Assembly: GCF_904846215.1 (NCBI RefSeq)
Contig: NZ_CAJGZK010000006.1
Location: 106,071-170,070, forward strand
DNA: 64,000 bases
Origin: Psychrobacter glacincola
GTDB taxonomy: Bacteria > Pseudomonadota > Gammaproteobacteria > Pseudomonadales > Moraxellaceae
Direction: 5' to 3'
Shown in pieces: positions 18,493 to 27,990 of this stretch (position 1 is the first letter of the stretch; each line of letters opens with the position of its first letter). Under the pieces are notes generated by a model, which saw only the letters and a program-made list of their open reading frames with translations, did not search any database and was not told where the DNA came from. The position numbers and the translations under genes are program-made.

Positions 18493-18575
18493 TTTTTAAA
18501 ATTACAAAAACCCAGCCTTAAACGGATCATTTACTGTATTAATTTACATAACTTTACATTGTATAAGGCGGATTT

Positions 18576-19091
18576 TTAGGAATTGACGAGACGTAATAGG
18601 GCCTTTTTGAGGTTTTCATCAGTGGTGACATGCTCTGCTGCCTGTGATATAGTCCGCTTTGTGTTTTGGCTAAGAGCCTGATTTTCATGGGCTTTAACGG
18701 ACATTGAGCGTGATGCTGACAAGGCTGATGGTGATTTAGAATAATGATTATCAGCAGATTTATTGGCTACGACGACGCGAATTTGCTTGAGTTGTTTAAA
18801 TGTAATTGACTGCTCTGTTAATACCTGCAAATACGCGCTTTGTAGATAGCGAATATGATTGGCGGCGGTTACCGACTCGACACTGAGTGTCAATTGCTCA
18901 GACGTTAAGCCTACGACCCAGCAGCTATTGAGGATTTCCTCAGGTAGACAATCTACCAAAAGCGCTTTTATTTCAGTGGTCGCTTGCACATATAAACGCA
19001 TACTATCAGATAGGCTTTGAGGTAGCGCACTACCAGCAAACGCTTGATGATCGATGAGAGTGGCAAGGCGGTTAGGGTTTTTTTTGGACAT
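18576..19091 (-). CDS. dciA: DUF721/DciA-like protein
   Basis: A 171-residue basic protein. The core SDSMRLYVQATTEIKALLVDCLPEEILNSC and the following WVVGLTSEQLTLSVESVTAANHIRYLQ fit the DUF721/DciA domain (about 24-105), a replicative-helicase loader/partner for DnaB in bacteria lacking DnaC. The C-terminal ~70 residues (Ser/Lys-rich, then TISQAAEHVTTDENLKKALL) look disordered with a terminal helix. Classical DciA has an N-terminal KH-like domain, and the match here is from the fold pattern rather than an invariant motif. lpxC next to a DUF721 gene is a recurring gammaproteobacterial arrangement. Confidence 0.72.
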   Translation of the reverse strand: MSKKNPNRLATLIDHQAFAGSALPQSLSDSMRLYVQATTEIKALLVDCLPEEILNSCWVVGLTSEQLTLSVESVTAANHIRYLQSAYLQVLTEQSITFKQLKQIRVVVANKSADNHYSKSPSALSASRSMSVKAHENQALSQNTKRTISQAAEHVTTDENLKKALLRLVNS

Positions 19092-19358
19092 CGTGCTGAC
19101 TCATCTAATAGGTGAAAAATCGATATTCATAACAAACAGGCTCCAAACGCTCATTTTCAAAGCAAGGTATGACGTAGCAAACGATTTATATAGTAGATGA
19201 TTAAGCTGCTAATGATATCAGCATCAGCTACTTAAGAAGTAAAAGAGCGATTGTACTAAAGATTTTATCATGTTTATTTCATGATTATATTCTCTAAACT
19301 AATTCATGCTTTGTCACGGATGATGAGCAATTCTGTTTTCACAATAGGTAGTAAATTT

Positions 19359-20087
19359 ATGAAACAAGCTTTATTAATTTTATCAGTATTGGGAATGGGC
19401 GTAGCACAAACAAGTGGCGCTGCCGAAACAACCTTTCAATCAAATAATACCTTGAGTCATACCATCACCAATATCACTACTTCTGCGAATTACGGTTCGA
19501 GTCGTAACATTTACAGCACCAACAGCGGTGCATATGTTTCTAGCAATGATGAAATCAGCCAAGCCATCGACAATTTAAGCGCGCATGCAAAACAAAAAGA
19601 ATATCAGCTTGCTTCGCTAACCAATCGTTTGTCTTATGAGCAGCGTCAGCAGAAAGTAAGTTCAGTGCCAGATCGTTATTCGGCGCCTGCTATTGCAGCA
19701 GCGAATGCTTCACGAGTTGCTTTATCTAGTAGTACAGGCTATTGCGCTCGTTATGTCCGTAAAGCGTTACAATCAGCGGGCTACGAATTTACCCCTAATC
19801 CTTCAGCGTATCAATATGCCTCTCGCGGCACCCTGTCACAAGCAGGCTTTAGCAAAATTAGTAATAATATGCAGCCACAGGTTGGTGACGTGGTTGTTTA
19901 TGATCGTAGCTCAAACCGCCCTCATGGTCATATTCAAATATTTGATGGCAATGACTGGGTATCTGATTTCCGTCAAAACGATATTAGCCCATATAGCGGT
20001 GTTCACAACTATACAACATGGCGCGATGCTAGATATGTCGATGATGCTTCAGATCGTGGTATCTACCTTGCTATGGCTGACAAATAA
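19359..20087 (+). CDS. Secreted CHAP-domain amidase
   Basis: A 242-residue exported protein. The start at 19359 directly precedes a signal peptide (MKQALLILSVLGMGVAQ) with a likely cut after TSGA. An upstream in-frame ATG at 19281 would bury it. The C-terminal CHAP domain shows the catalytic Cys at about C129 (GYCARYVRKAL) and His at H189 (RPHGHIQIF), with GDVVVYD between them, as in cysteine peptidoglycan amidases/endopeptidases. The N-terminal half is Ser/Asn/Thr-rich followed by a short helical segment near 75-100. Likely a cell-wall hydrolase acting after division; lone gene with its own terminator. Confidence 0.85.
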   Translation: MKQALLILSVLGMGVAQTSGAAETTFQSNNTLSHTITNITTSANYGSSRNIYSTNSGAYVSSNDEISQAIDNLSAHAKQKEYQLASLTNRLSYEQRQQKVSSVPDRYSAPAIAAANASRVALSSSTGYCARYVRKALQSAGYEFTPNPSAYQYASRGTLSQAGFSKISNNMQPQVGDVVVYDRSSNRPHGHIQIFDGNDWVSDFRQNDISPYSGVHNYTTWRDARYVDDASDRGIYLAMADK

Positions 20088-20111
20088 GCCTTAGCTAAGT
20101 ACTCTCTCCGG

Positions 20112-20149
20112 ACTCAGTAATGCGCTTTATGACATTGCTGAGTTTTTTT
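20112..20149 (+). terminator. Terminator after the CHAP gene
   Basis: An 11-bp stem ACTCAGTAATG/CATTGCTGAGT with one G-T pair, followed by T7. Lies between the convergent CHAP and DOMON-like genes. Confidence 0.85.
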
Positions 20150-20203
20150 ATGTCTTAAATAGAGCTAACTATTCATTTGATACTTTTATTTAGCGAAGGC
20201 TAC

Positions 20204-20926
20204 CTACCCATCAAAACGTGCCCAATACTGACGATTGTGAAAGTCGGGCGGCGATGCATGTTTGGGCGCAAAGTATAAAGTGATTTTGCCAAAGGATAAT
20301 ATGACGCAAGGATGTATGTAGTCGATAATGCGTTCATAGCCATAATTATAGGCGTTATCATACCATTGACTTAAAGGCACTCTAAAACGGCGCTCATATT
20401 GATAAAGCTGAGGAGCTGACGTCTGAGAGGCAGTTTGCAGCTTTGAGATGTTATTCCAGTCGATAGAGGCGCGTGTCTGTCTATCAGCTTGCAAAAGAGG
20501 TTTTGGCGGTAATGTCGAAGGATAGCGATAGCTATCAAACTCATAAAGCGCATACTGCCCATTCGGACTGGCGTTTATCTCTATATAAGCCTTCGTTTTA
20601 TTCGTAGCAGATGAATTATTATTGTCTTCTGAATGGCTATTTATGAAACAACCTGCCAAAAAGCACTCAAGGCAGGTTTGCTCCCACAGACAATCCTTAA
20701 AACCTACTTTATCTGCTTGCCACTTTGGCCAAGCCAATTGAGCCGCTAGTGATTCAGCGGGCAACGTCACACGATACTGTAGCTGTAAATACGCTTCTGG
20801 CTGCGCTACAAGCGTTGCGTTTACCTGTACGCTAATTTGCTGTAACGCTTTTACTGTCACGCCAAGTTGCTGCGCGTCATCTGCTAAGGTTTCAGTTGCT
20901 AGGTATAAATCAAAACTTTGGCTCAT
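20204..20926 (-). CDS. DOMON-like domain protein
   Basis: A 240-residue protein with no signal peptide. The pattern of beta strands (LQLQYRVTLPAE, CLWEQTCLECFLAG, AYIEINASPNGQYALYEFDSYR, CVILSFGKITLYFAPKHASPPDFHNRQYWARFD) is that of the DOMON-like family seen in Acinetobacter and Psychrobacter. The WEQTCLECFL and EINASPNGQ signatures are the basis of the call. DOMON folds bind haem or sugars, but a ligand for this cytoplasmic type is not known to me. An insertion around 155-170 is Asn/Ser-rich. Monocistronic. Confidence 0.7.
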   Translation of the reverse strand: MSQSFDLYLATETLADDAQQLGVTVKALQQISVQVNATLVAQPEAYLQLQYRVTLPAESLAAQLAWPKWQADKVGFKDCLWEQTCLECFLAGCFINSHSEDNNNSSATNKTKAYIEINASPNGQYALYEFDSYRYPSTLPPKPLLQADRQTRASIDWNNISKLQTASQTSAPQLYQYERRFRVPLSQWYDNAYNYGYERIIDYIHPCVILSFGKITLYFAPKHASPPDFHNRQYWARFDG

Positions 20927-20969
20927 ATTCTTATTATCTCAAAAATTATTAGCACCGTAAAACATGATA

Positions 20970-21107
20970 TATAGTTAAAATATCTCAAAAACGCTACAGT
21001 GCTGCTGGTATAAATTTTTTGCAGCCTCTGTCTGCATAGGCACAGCAAGCAAGAAAAATTAATATCAGCAGTACTTGATGTATCGATATTACTTTTCCCT
21101 GACTATA
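20970..21107 (-). repeat. Palindromic MITE-like repeat, copy 2 (subfamily A)
   Basis: 138 bp bounded by TATAGTTA and TGACTATA. It is inverted relative to copy 1: its left flank (CAAAAACGCTACAGTGCTG) matches the complement of copy 1's right flank. The arm GCTGGTATAAATTTTT faces GCTGATATTAATTTTT on the complement. Lies between yhbY and the DOMON-like gene. Confidence 0.9.
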
Positions 21108-21280
21108 GCTGCTAACGAATATCGCATATTAAATAGTGAACTATAAATGACATAAAAGCCGCGAGCAAAAGTGCATCGCGGCTTTTATTATTTACCCTTA
21201 TCATCTGTCTAAAAATAAATCAGCACGCTATTTTAAGCCATTTCATTTTCAACAGACGATATGAAGCAAGTAATGACGCA

Positions 21281-21589
21281 TTATGCATTACGAGCAAGGT
21301 TTGAAAGTTTAGGATTGGCATTTGGGTTTTTGCGTAGCAATAGCGCCATACGACCAATTGAGTGAATCAAAGTCGCCTTTGCAGTAGCAGCAAGCTCAGC
21401 GCCGATGACATCACGCTCTTCCTTGGTACCAGCAGGCAATTTTACTTTAATCAGTTCATGATCTGATAAGGCGCGATCAATCTCTTCAATGATGCTTGGC
21501 GTGACACCTTTATTGCCAATCATAACGATCGGTTTAAGATCATGACCAATGCCTTTTAAGCGTTTGATGGTTGCGTTATCAAGTTGCAT
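21281..21589 (-). CDS. yhbY: YhbY-family ribosome assembly RNA-binding protein
   Basis: A 102-residue CRM-domain protein associated with assembly of the large ribosomal subunit. The start at 21589 follows an AGGAATTCT ribosome site; a longer frame reaching 21697 lacks one and adds a non-conserved leader. The family signature LKPIVMIGNKGVTPSIIEEI is at about 18-37, then HELIKVKLPAG. It is divergent from rlmE, an rRNA methyltransferase, a pairing conserved in gammaproteobacteria upstream of ftsH. Confidence 0.95.
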   Translation of the reverse strand: MQLDNATIKRLKGIGHDLKPIVMIGNKGVTPSIIEEIDRALSDHELIKVKLPAGTKEERDVIGAELAATAKATLIHSIGRMALLLRKNPNANPKLSNLARNA

Positions 21590-21960
21590 AGAATTCCTAG
21601 AGGTTGGTAAAAATAAATGATAATAAAATTGAGAGCAATTAATGATCATTATAATTAATCTATGATCATCTTGCATGAGATCAGCAGGATTTTGCACGAT
21701 TTTACGTGATGAAAATGTTAAACTGCAGTTATAGGTGCATTATAAACGCTACGCTCTTATAAAGCAGTGTTTTCACTAAGAAAATTTAGCAGTTTGGCCT
21801 TTTGACGTTGATAAGTAGCTCAATAATATGAAAAATCATGGCTAATGGTATTTTTGATGGCATGGTTGTAGAAAGTGATAGAAAGCAAAAAAGTCTATTA
21901 AGACGTTAGTTAATAAATACATATAAAAGTATAGAAAAGCACGTTATAGGAGCAGGAATT
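21590..21960. other. yhbY-rlmE divergent intergenic region
   Basis: 371 bp between divergent genes. AT-rich, so promoters for both are expected; I see no conserved operator, hairpin or small gene that I can support. Confidence 0.5.
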
Positions 21961-22593
21961 TTGGCCACACGTATTGAAAACAAAAAATTGTCAAAGAGCA
22001 GTAGTGCTTGGATGAAAGAGCATATTGATGATCACTATGTGCAAAAAGCCCATAAAGATGGCTACCGTGCCCGCGCTGCTTATAAATTATTAGAAATAAA
22101 TGAAAAAACCAATCTGATCAAAAAAGGCATGACCGTTGTCGATTTGGGCAGTGCCCCTGGTAGCTGGTCTCAAGTGGCGGGTCAACTGGTTGGTGAAAAA
22201 GGCATTTTGATTGCTTCTGATATTTTGCCAATGGATACCTTGCCGGATGTTACCTTTATTCAAGGTGATTTTCGCGAGCCTGAAGTGTTTGATCGTATCA
22301 TGGCTGAGGTTGGTGATAGACAAGTTGATGTGGTGCTGTCTGATATGGCCCCCAATACAGCAGGTAATAGTGCCATTGACCAGCCGCGTATGATGTACTT
22401 ATGTGAGCTTGCGGTCGAGTTCGCGCTTGCAACCTTACCAGAAGGTGGCGCGCTCATTATGAAAGTGTTTCAAGGTGAGGGTATACAAGAATTACGCAAG
22501 CAGATGCAGGCGGATTTTAGTAAAATCCGTAGTATTAAGCCTGGTGCTTCTAGACCACGCTCAAAAGAGATGTTTTGGATCGCGATTAAGTAA
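21961..22593 (+). CDS. rlmE: 23S rRNA 2'-O-methyltransferase RlmE (FtsJ)
   Basis: Methylates U2552 of 23S rRNA in the 50S subunit using SAM. A TTG start is chosen because AGGAGCAGGA lies just upstream and it yields a 210-residue protein, one more than E. coli RlmE. SAM motif VVDLGSAPGSWSQVAG is at about 59-74, DMAPN near 122, and VFQGEG with the catalytic Lys near 165-172. The C-terminus ends in the family-typical SRPRSKEMFWIA. Precedes ftsH by 404 bp on the same strand. Confidence 0.96.
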   Translation: MATRIENKKLSKSSSAWMKEHIDDHYVQKAHKDGYRARAAYKLLEINEKTNLIKKGMTVVDLGSAPGSWSQVAGQLVGEKGILIASDILPMDTLPDVTFIQGDFREPEVFDRIMAEVGDRQVDVVLSDMAPNTAGNSAIDQPRMMYLCELAVEFALATLPEGGALIMKVFQGEGIQELRKQMQADFSKIRSIKPGASRPRSKEMFWIAIK

Positions 22594-22997
22594 TCTGAAA
22601 TAAAATTCTCATATCAAACTTAGCAAGTTAAAACCATTGAATGAAAACTGCTACAATCGTTAACTGAATAAATGTGAATGCTGCTTGAATTATTCAGGTT
22701 AATACCACATATCATGATATATTAACTTTGTTTGAAATCAATTCTTAAGCATGTTTTATAAGTGCTTATATGATATTTTTAGCAAAGTCGTCTGACAGTA
22801 AGCGCCTTATAAACTCAGTTATTTATCGTTATTACGCGGCTTATTTCTCCAATAAAAATATAAGGTTGTTTTTATACCCTGTATTTGCAACAAGAGATGA
22901 TAGTTCGCCAATAGACCTTGAATAGCGAGACATACGTTTATATATAGACGTCACGTGTTTAGTAAACACACCAATAAGTATGGGATGGGAATAACTA
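22594..22997. other. rlmE-ftsH intergenic region
   Basis: 404 bp, AT-rich, no reading frame or terminator that I can support. Probably the ftsH promoter and a long leader. rlmE and ftsH are often co-transcribed in enteric bacteria, so this gap suggests separate control here. Confidence 0.45.
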
Positions 22998-24893
22998 GTG
23001 AGCGACATGGTAAAAAATACCTTATTGTGGCTGGTGGTAATCGGCGTTTTAGTGCTGGTATTTAGCGGCTTTGATAAATCATCTGAGCCCGATAACCTTA
23101 ACTACTCTGAATTTGTGACCGCAGTGTCAGAAAACCAAGTAGCCAGTGTTGAGATCGATGGCGAGCAAATCACCGGCGAGAAGAAAAATGGTTCTGAATT
23201 TGAAACCATTCGTCCAGCTGTGATGGATGACGAGCTGATGCCATTGCTGCGTGAAAATAAAGTTGAAGTCCAAGGCACTGCACCGAAGCGCCAAAGCGTA
23301 TTGATGCAATTGCTGATAGCCAGTTTCCCAATTTTGCTGATTATTGGTCTGTTTTTATTCTTTATGCGTAATATGCAAGGTGGTGCTGGTGGCAAAGGTG
23401 GCGGACCGATGAGCTTCGGCAAGTCAAAAGCCAAAATGCTAACGGAAGACCAAATCAAAGTAAACTTTGAAGACGTTGCTGGTTGTGAAGAAGCCAAAGA
23501 AGAAGTGGTGGAAGTGGTCGAATTCTTACGTGACCCTGATAAATTTACCAAGCTTGGGGCGACGATTCCACGTGGTATCTTGATGGTTGGCCCTCCAGGT
23601 ACGGGTAAAACATTATTGGCTCGTGCCATTGCTGGTGAAGCTAAAGTACCGTTCTTCTCAATCTCAGGTTCTGATTTTGTTGAGATGTTTGTCGGTGTTG
23701 GTGCATCACGCGTCCGTGATATGTTTGAACAAGCGAAGAAAAGTGCGCCATGTATTATCTTTATTGATGAAATTGATGCTGTCGGTCGCCATCGCGGTTC
23801 CGGTATGGGCGGCGGTAATGATGAGCGTGAACAGACATTGAACCAATTGTTGGTTGAGATGGATGGTTTTGAAGGCAATGAAGGTGTTATCGTCATCGCA
23901 GCTACCAACCGTGCCGATGTCCTTGATAAAGCACTATTGCGTCCCGGTCGTTTTGACCGTCAGGTTCAAGTTGGCTTGCCAGACATCAAAGGTCGTGAGC
24001 AAATTCTTAAAGTACATTTAAGAAAACTACCCAATACAATCGGTGTCGATGCCAACGCTCTTGCCCGCGGTACGCCTGGATTTAGTGGTGCGCAGCTGGC
24101 GAATCTTGTGAACGAAGCGGCATTATTTGCGGCTCGTCGTAACAAGCGCAGCGTCGATATGAATGATTTTGAAGATGCAAAAGACAAGCTATATATGGGT
24201 CCTGAGCGTAAGTCAATGGTCATACGTGAAGAAGAGCGCCGCGCTACTGCTTATCACGAAGCAGGGCACGCGCTAGTTGCTGAGCTGCTACCGGGTACCG
24301 ATCCTGTCCATAAAGTCACCATTATGCCGCGTGGATTTGCGCTTGGTGTTACGTGGCAGTTGCCTGAACATGATCAAACCAGTATGTACAAATCAAAAAT
24401 GTTGAGTGATATTGCAATTTTATTTGGTGGTCGTATTGCTGAAGAAGTCTTTATCGACCAAATGTCGACAGGTGCTTCAAATGACTTTGAACGTGCGACA
24501 AAAATGGCACGAGCAATGGTAACCAAATACGGCATGTCTGACGCGCTTGGTATCATGGTCTATGAAGATGATGACAGCTCGCAAGGTTACTTTGGTGGTG
24601 GTACGCGCACCATATCAGAAGCGACGCAGCAAAAGGTTGATGAAGAAGTACGCCGTATGCTAGAGGAGCAATATGATATCGCTCGCGAATTGATTGAAGG
24701 CAATCAAGAAAAAATGCATGCGATGGTTGACGCTTTGATGAAATGGGAAACCATTGACCGTGATCAGTTGCAAGATATCTTAGCGGGCGAACAACCTCGT
24801 CCTCCAAGAGTTTATCAGCATCACGAAGTAAACTTATCAAAGGATCAGATAAAAACAACTGGATTAACCCCTCCGCCATTACCAGCGATGTAA
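22998..24893 (+). CDS. ftsH: ATP-dependent zinc metalloprotease FtsH
   Basis: Membrane-anchored AAA+ protease that degrades misfolded membrane proteins and regulators such as LpxC. A GTG start is used; ATG at 23007 is the alternative. There are two membrane helices (about 5-24 and 103-124), Walker A GPPGTGKT at 198-205, Walker [12 protein letters not shown], the second region of homology, and the zinc-binding HEAGH at 420-424. 631 residues, normal. The C-terminus is a Pro-rich tail ending TPPPLPAM. A strong terminator follows. Confidence 0.98.
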   Translation: MSDMVKNTLLWLVVIGVLVLVFSGFDKSSEPDNLNYSEFVTAVSENQVASVEIDGEQITGEKKNGSEFETIRPAVMDDELMPLLRENKVEVQGTAPKRQSVLMQLLIASFPILLIIGLFLFFMRNMQGGAGGKGGGPMSFGKSKAKMLTEDQIKVNFEDVAGCEEAKEEVVEVVEFLRDPDKFTKLGATIPRGILMVGPPGTGKTLLARAIAGEAKVPFFSISGSDFVEMFVGVGASRVRDMFEQAKKSAPCIIFIDEIDAVGRHRGSGMGGGNDEREQTLNQLLVEMDGFEGNEGVIVIAATNRADVLDKALLRPGRFDRQVQVGLPDIKGREQILKVHLRKLPNTIGVDANALARGTPGFSGAQLANLVNEAALFAARRNKRSVDMNDFEDAKDKLYMGPERKSMVIREEERRATAYHEAGHALVAELLPGTDPVHKVTIMPRGFALGVTWQLPEHDQTSMYKSKMLSDIAILFGGRIAEEVFIDQMSTGASNDFERATKMARAMVTKYGMSDALGIMVYEDDDSSQGYFGGGTRTISEATQQKVDEEVRRMLEEQYDIARELIEGNQEKMHAMVDALMKWETIDRDQLQDILAGEQPRPPRVYQHHEVNLSKDQIKTTGLTPPPLPAM

Positions 24894-24914
24894 AAGTTAC
24901 TCTCACATTTTGAA

Positions 24915-24947
24915 TAAAAAAAGCCCTTTTTATAAAGGGCTTTTTTG
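24915..24947 (+). terminator. Terminator after ftsH
   Basis: A stem AAAAAAGCCCTTT/AAAGGGCTTTTTT with a 5-6 nt loop, 22 bp after the ftsH stop. Symmetric A and T runs make it potentially bidirectional. Confidence 0.88.
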
Positions 24948-25047
24948 TTGTTGCCAACTTAGAATGGCATTAGATTTACTGGTATCATAAGTACTATGTG
25001 TTAGAGCTAAAATCAATTTTACGAATTCAAATTATCATGGATAAGTT

Positions 25048-25944
25048 ATGTCATTATTCCAACCTTTACCTACTTATACTGTGACCTGCCGTGATAAAGT
25101 TTTAGATTTATCACAGCCTCATATCATGGGTATTTTAAATGTCACGCCAGATTCGTTCTCAGATGGCGGGCAGTTTAATACGATTGATGAGGCAATAGCG
25201 CACTGTATGGATATGATCGAAGCAGGTGCCACTATTATCGATATTGGCGGCGAGTCTACCCGTCCAAATGCTGAAGTGGTGGCAACGCGTGATGAGGTAC
25301 AGCGTGTCGTGCCAGTCGTGACAGCCATTAGACAGCAGCTAGGCAATGACATATGGCTATCCATTGATACCAGTAGCCCTGAGGTCATGCAGGCAGCGTT
25401 TGAAGTAGGCGCGGATATTTGGAATGATGTACGAGCACTCAAGCGTGAGGGCGCGGCGGTGATGGCAGCTAAGCTTAATATTCCTGTTATGCTAATGCAT
25501 ATGCGCGGTGAGCCAACGACTATGAATAATATGGCGCATTATAAAGAGGTCATTCGAGAAGTGAAGGCGGAGCTAAATGCGAGAGTTGATGAAGTCATAA
25601 GTTTTGGTGTTAAGCGAGAAAATATCATTATTGATCCCGGGTTTGGTTTTGCTAAAAACTATGAGCATCACTGTGCATTATTAAGTCAGCTTAAAGACCT
25701 ACAAACACTCGGACTGCCGATGATGTTTGGTATTTCACGCAAGCGATTTTTGGCAGAAGTGCTGACTAAAACAGGTGTGCAGGCGCTTGCTACCACCCAA
25801 CCGCTTGAGCGTGATACCGTAGGTACTGCGGCTGGTATTTTCGCATTGCAGCAGGGGGCAAGTATCATTCGTACTCATAATGTCGCTATGATGCAGCAAG
25901 CCGTGGCATTATGGACCCAGCTCTCTGCCTACGATAAACGCTAA
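25048..25944 (+). CDS. folP: Dihydropteroate synthase
   Basis: Condenses p-aminobenzoate with dihydropterin pyrophosphate in folate synthesis; the target of sulfonamides. The two DHPS signatures are present: GILNVTPDSFSDGG at 28-41 and IDIGGESTRPNAE near 65-77. The barrel strands LSIDTSSPEV, MLMHMRGEP, IIDPGFGFAKN and FGISRKR follow. 298 residues, slightly longer than E. coli FolP. Located downstream of ftsH as in many gammaproteobacteria; the usual next gene glmM is absent here. Confidence 0.97.
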   Translation: MSLFQPLPTYTVTCRDKVLDLSQPHIMGILNVTPDSFSDGGQFNTIDEAIAHCMDMIEAGATIIDIGGESTRPNAEVVATRDEVQRVVPVVTAIRQQLGNDIWLSIDTSSPEVMQAAFEVGADIWNDVRALKREGAAVMAAKLNIPVMLMHMRGEPTTMNNMAHYKEVIREVKAELNARVDEVISFGVKRENIIIDPGFGFAKNYEHHCALLSQLKDLQTLGLPMMFGISRKRFLAEVLTKTGVQALATTQPLERDTVGTAAGIFALQQGASIIRTHNVAMMQQAVALWTQLSAYDKR

Positions 25945-26092
25945 TAGCTGTGGTTAGATGGCTGTGATTAAGCGGCTACAATTAGATGGTTAGGATCAAA
26001 AATAGATTTAGCTCTAATAGTGATTTCTAACCATAGAACTGCGGTACTTTGATATTTATTTAACTCCCTTTTAAACTGATGAGAATAACTCT

Positions 26093-26374
26093 ATGACAAT
26101 TAACAATCAGCCAGAGCCTACTAATGAGCAACGCCGCATTATTTATCAAGCACGCCGTGGTCTTAAAGAGTTGGATTTTTATTTTGAACCCTACATCAAA
26201 GAGCTTTATTTGACGGCTGAAGCTGCCGAACAACAAAGCTTTGCGCAAATGCTGACTCATGAAGACCCTGATTTGCTAGATTATTTTACCAATCAAAGCC
26301 GTCCAGAAGATGAGGCGATATGGGCATTGGTCAATAAAATTAAGACGTGGCGTCATAGTAAGCGTTTGAGCTAA
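26093..26374 (+). CDS. sdhE: FAD assembly factor SdhE
   Basis: A 93-residue small helical protein of the SdhE/DUF339 family, which promotes covalent flavinylation of SdhA and FrdA. The diagnostic RRGLKELD (RGxxE) motif is at 21-28, followed by the five-helix pattern with FAQMLTHEDPDLLDYF. It starts after a modest AACTCT-rich leader and is followed after about 90 bp by a YgfX-like membrane protein, the classical sdhE-ygfX pairing. Confidence 0.93.
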   Translation: MTINNQPEPTNEQRRIIYQARRGLKELDFYFEPYIKELYLTAEAAEQQSFAQMLTHEDPDLLDYFTNQSRPEDEAIWALVNKIKTWRHSKRLS

Positions 26375-26462
26375 TGGTTGGGATTTCTCAACTTCATTTT
26401 TCGATTGTAATAGCAGAATTGAATATTCTTTATTAATCAGCCATATGCTTCGGTAGCTCATT

Positions 26463-26921
26463 ATGACCCCATTAACCTCGCTACGTATCGATACTGCCAT
26501 CAAGCCTTTAAGCTATTTATATCTGCTGTTTTATATCATTCTAGCCAGTGCCATTATTGTATTGGCATGGCTTGCTTCATTAGCATTATGGCAGTATGTT
26601 CTGATACTCATCATCAGCGCCGCAGTCATTGTCTATTTGGCATTATCACGGCCCATCTTATTACATCTAAGCCAGCCGCCACTTGATAAAAGCCTTTATC
26701 AAGATTGGCAGTTACTAATACGTACTGGTCGCGCAGATGACTTATGGCAAGCGCAACTAAAGGCCGTCACTCACTCTCACTGGGTTGTCTGTTTTGATTT
26801 TAATATCGTAGAGCCTTATCAACGCCGGTTTTCTGTGGCTATATTTCGTGATCAGGTCAATACTGATCAATGGCGTGAGTTAACCGTCTTGGCAAATATG
26901 GTTGCTAGCAAAACCGTTTAA
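26463..26921 (+). CDS. YgfX-like membrane protein
   Basis: A 152-residue protein with two adjacent membrane helices at about 17-37 and 40-61 (LLFYIILASAIIVLAWLA and ALWQYVLILIISAAVIVYLA), then a soluble domain ending DQWRELTVLANMV. This architecture and position right after sdhE match YgfX (CptA), an inner-membrane partner of SdhE reported to affect FtsZ and MreB in E. coli. Sequence identity to YgfX looks low, so the call rests mainly on topology and context. Confidence 0.68.
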   Translation: MTPLTSLRIDTAIKPLSYLYLLFYIILASAIIVLAWLASLALWQYVLILIISAAVIVYLALSRPILLHLSQPPLDKSLYQDWQLLIRTGRADDLWQAQLKAVTHSHWVVCFDFNIVEPYQRRFSVAIFRDQVNTDQWRELTVLANMVASKTV

Positions 26922-27153
26922 CTAAGCTTGGATTTTATTGTAACTATTTATCTGTTTCATCGTGTTATTCTAAATTATTTACTACATCTCATAACAAAAT
27001 GTCTATCTAATCAGACAAATAGATTTGCTATATTAGGATGCCTCGTGACAGATTGGCTTGCGATATCTAGCAGATCAAGAGAGGTAGCAGTCATTACTTT
27101 TCTACATCAAGCCTTGTCACGACACATCTTATTATAATAAAAAGGATAAAATT

Positions 27154-27870
27154 ATGAGTCTACTAGGGAATTTAGTCAGTCAAGTGGCACGCAGTGCAAT
27201 GGATCCAGAAGACGCGCAGCGCAACCCTGTTAATCAACGTATCAACCCACGTCGTACTGGTGGACTCGGTGATATATTGGGCAGCGTACTTGGCGGTGGC
27301 AATCAGTCAGCAGGCTATAATCCGCAACAGTATGAGCGCCGCTCAGCAGACAATGGTTTTGGTTTAGACGATATTATCGGTGGGCTAACAGGTGGCAAGC
27401 AGCGCGGTGGTATGAGCTCAGGTTCCGGCGGTCTTGGTGATATTTTAGGTAATGTGCTCGGTGGTCAAACAACGAGAGGCGGCTTCGGCGGTAAAGGCAT
27501 GCTCATCGCTGCCCTTATGCCTATGGTATTAAGCTGGATTAAACGCAATGGTGGATTGAGTGGGGCTTTATCGAAAATTACGGGTATGGGTTATGAAAAG
27601 CAAGCGCGCTCTTGGTTAAACAATAACGAGCCTAATGACAATCTTGATCCCAATGATATCAATCGTTTGTTTGATGATAGTGAAATTCAGCAAGTCGCTG
27701 CGCATACAGGCGCTAATGAGACAGAGGTTCGCCAAGGTTTGGCTGAGCTGCTACCTGAAGTTGTGAACCAGTTGACCCCCAATGGTAACTTGGATAATGA
27801 ACCTGAAGCCAATGAAGAGATTGATCAAATTATTAGTCAGCTATCAAACCGTCTAACTGCATTAAAATAG
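27154..27870 (+). CDS. YidB-like DUF937 protein
   Basis: A 238-residue protein with Gly-rich repeats GLGDILGSVLGGG and GLGDILGNVLGGQ in the first 130 residues. The C-terminal part (KGMLIAALMPMVLSWIKRNGGLSGAL, then WLNNNEPNDNLDPNDINRLFDDSEIQQVAAHTG and GLAELLPEVVNQLTPNG) is the YidB/DUF937 domain. The function of the family is unsettled. AGGATA is the ribosome site. Ends at a clear terminator; convergent with recX. Confidence 0.82.
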   Translation: MSLLGNLVSQVARSAMDPEDAQRNPVNQRINPRRTGGLGDILGSVLGGGNQSAGYNPQQYERRSADNGFGLDDIIGGLTGGKQRGGMSSGSGGLGDILGNVLGGQTTRGGFGGKGMLIAALMPMVLSWIKRNGGLSGALSKITGMGYEKQARSWLNNNEPNDNLDPNDINRLFDDSEIQQVAAHTGANETEVRQGLAELLPEVVNQLTPNGNLDNEPEANEEIDQIISQLSNRLTALK

Positions 27871-27898
27871 TCAGGTTATTATTTATACTACTAAAAAT

Positions 27899-27931
27899 AG
27901 AAAAAGAGCATATTTATATGCTCTTTTTTGT
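27899..27931 (+). terminator. Terminator between yidB-like gene and recX
   Basis: Stem AAAAAGAGCATA/TATGCTCTTTTTT with a short loop. A-run on the left and T-run on the right allow it to serve both convergent transcripts. Confidence 0.85.
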
Positions 27932-27990
27932 GTCTAGAATATGGCAATAAATGATGTAGATTAGGATTAAAATTAATAATTTATGAGCCA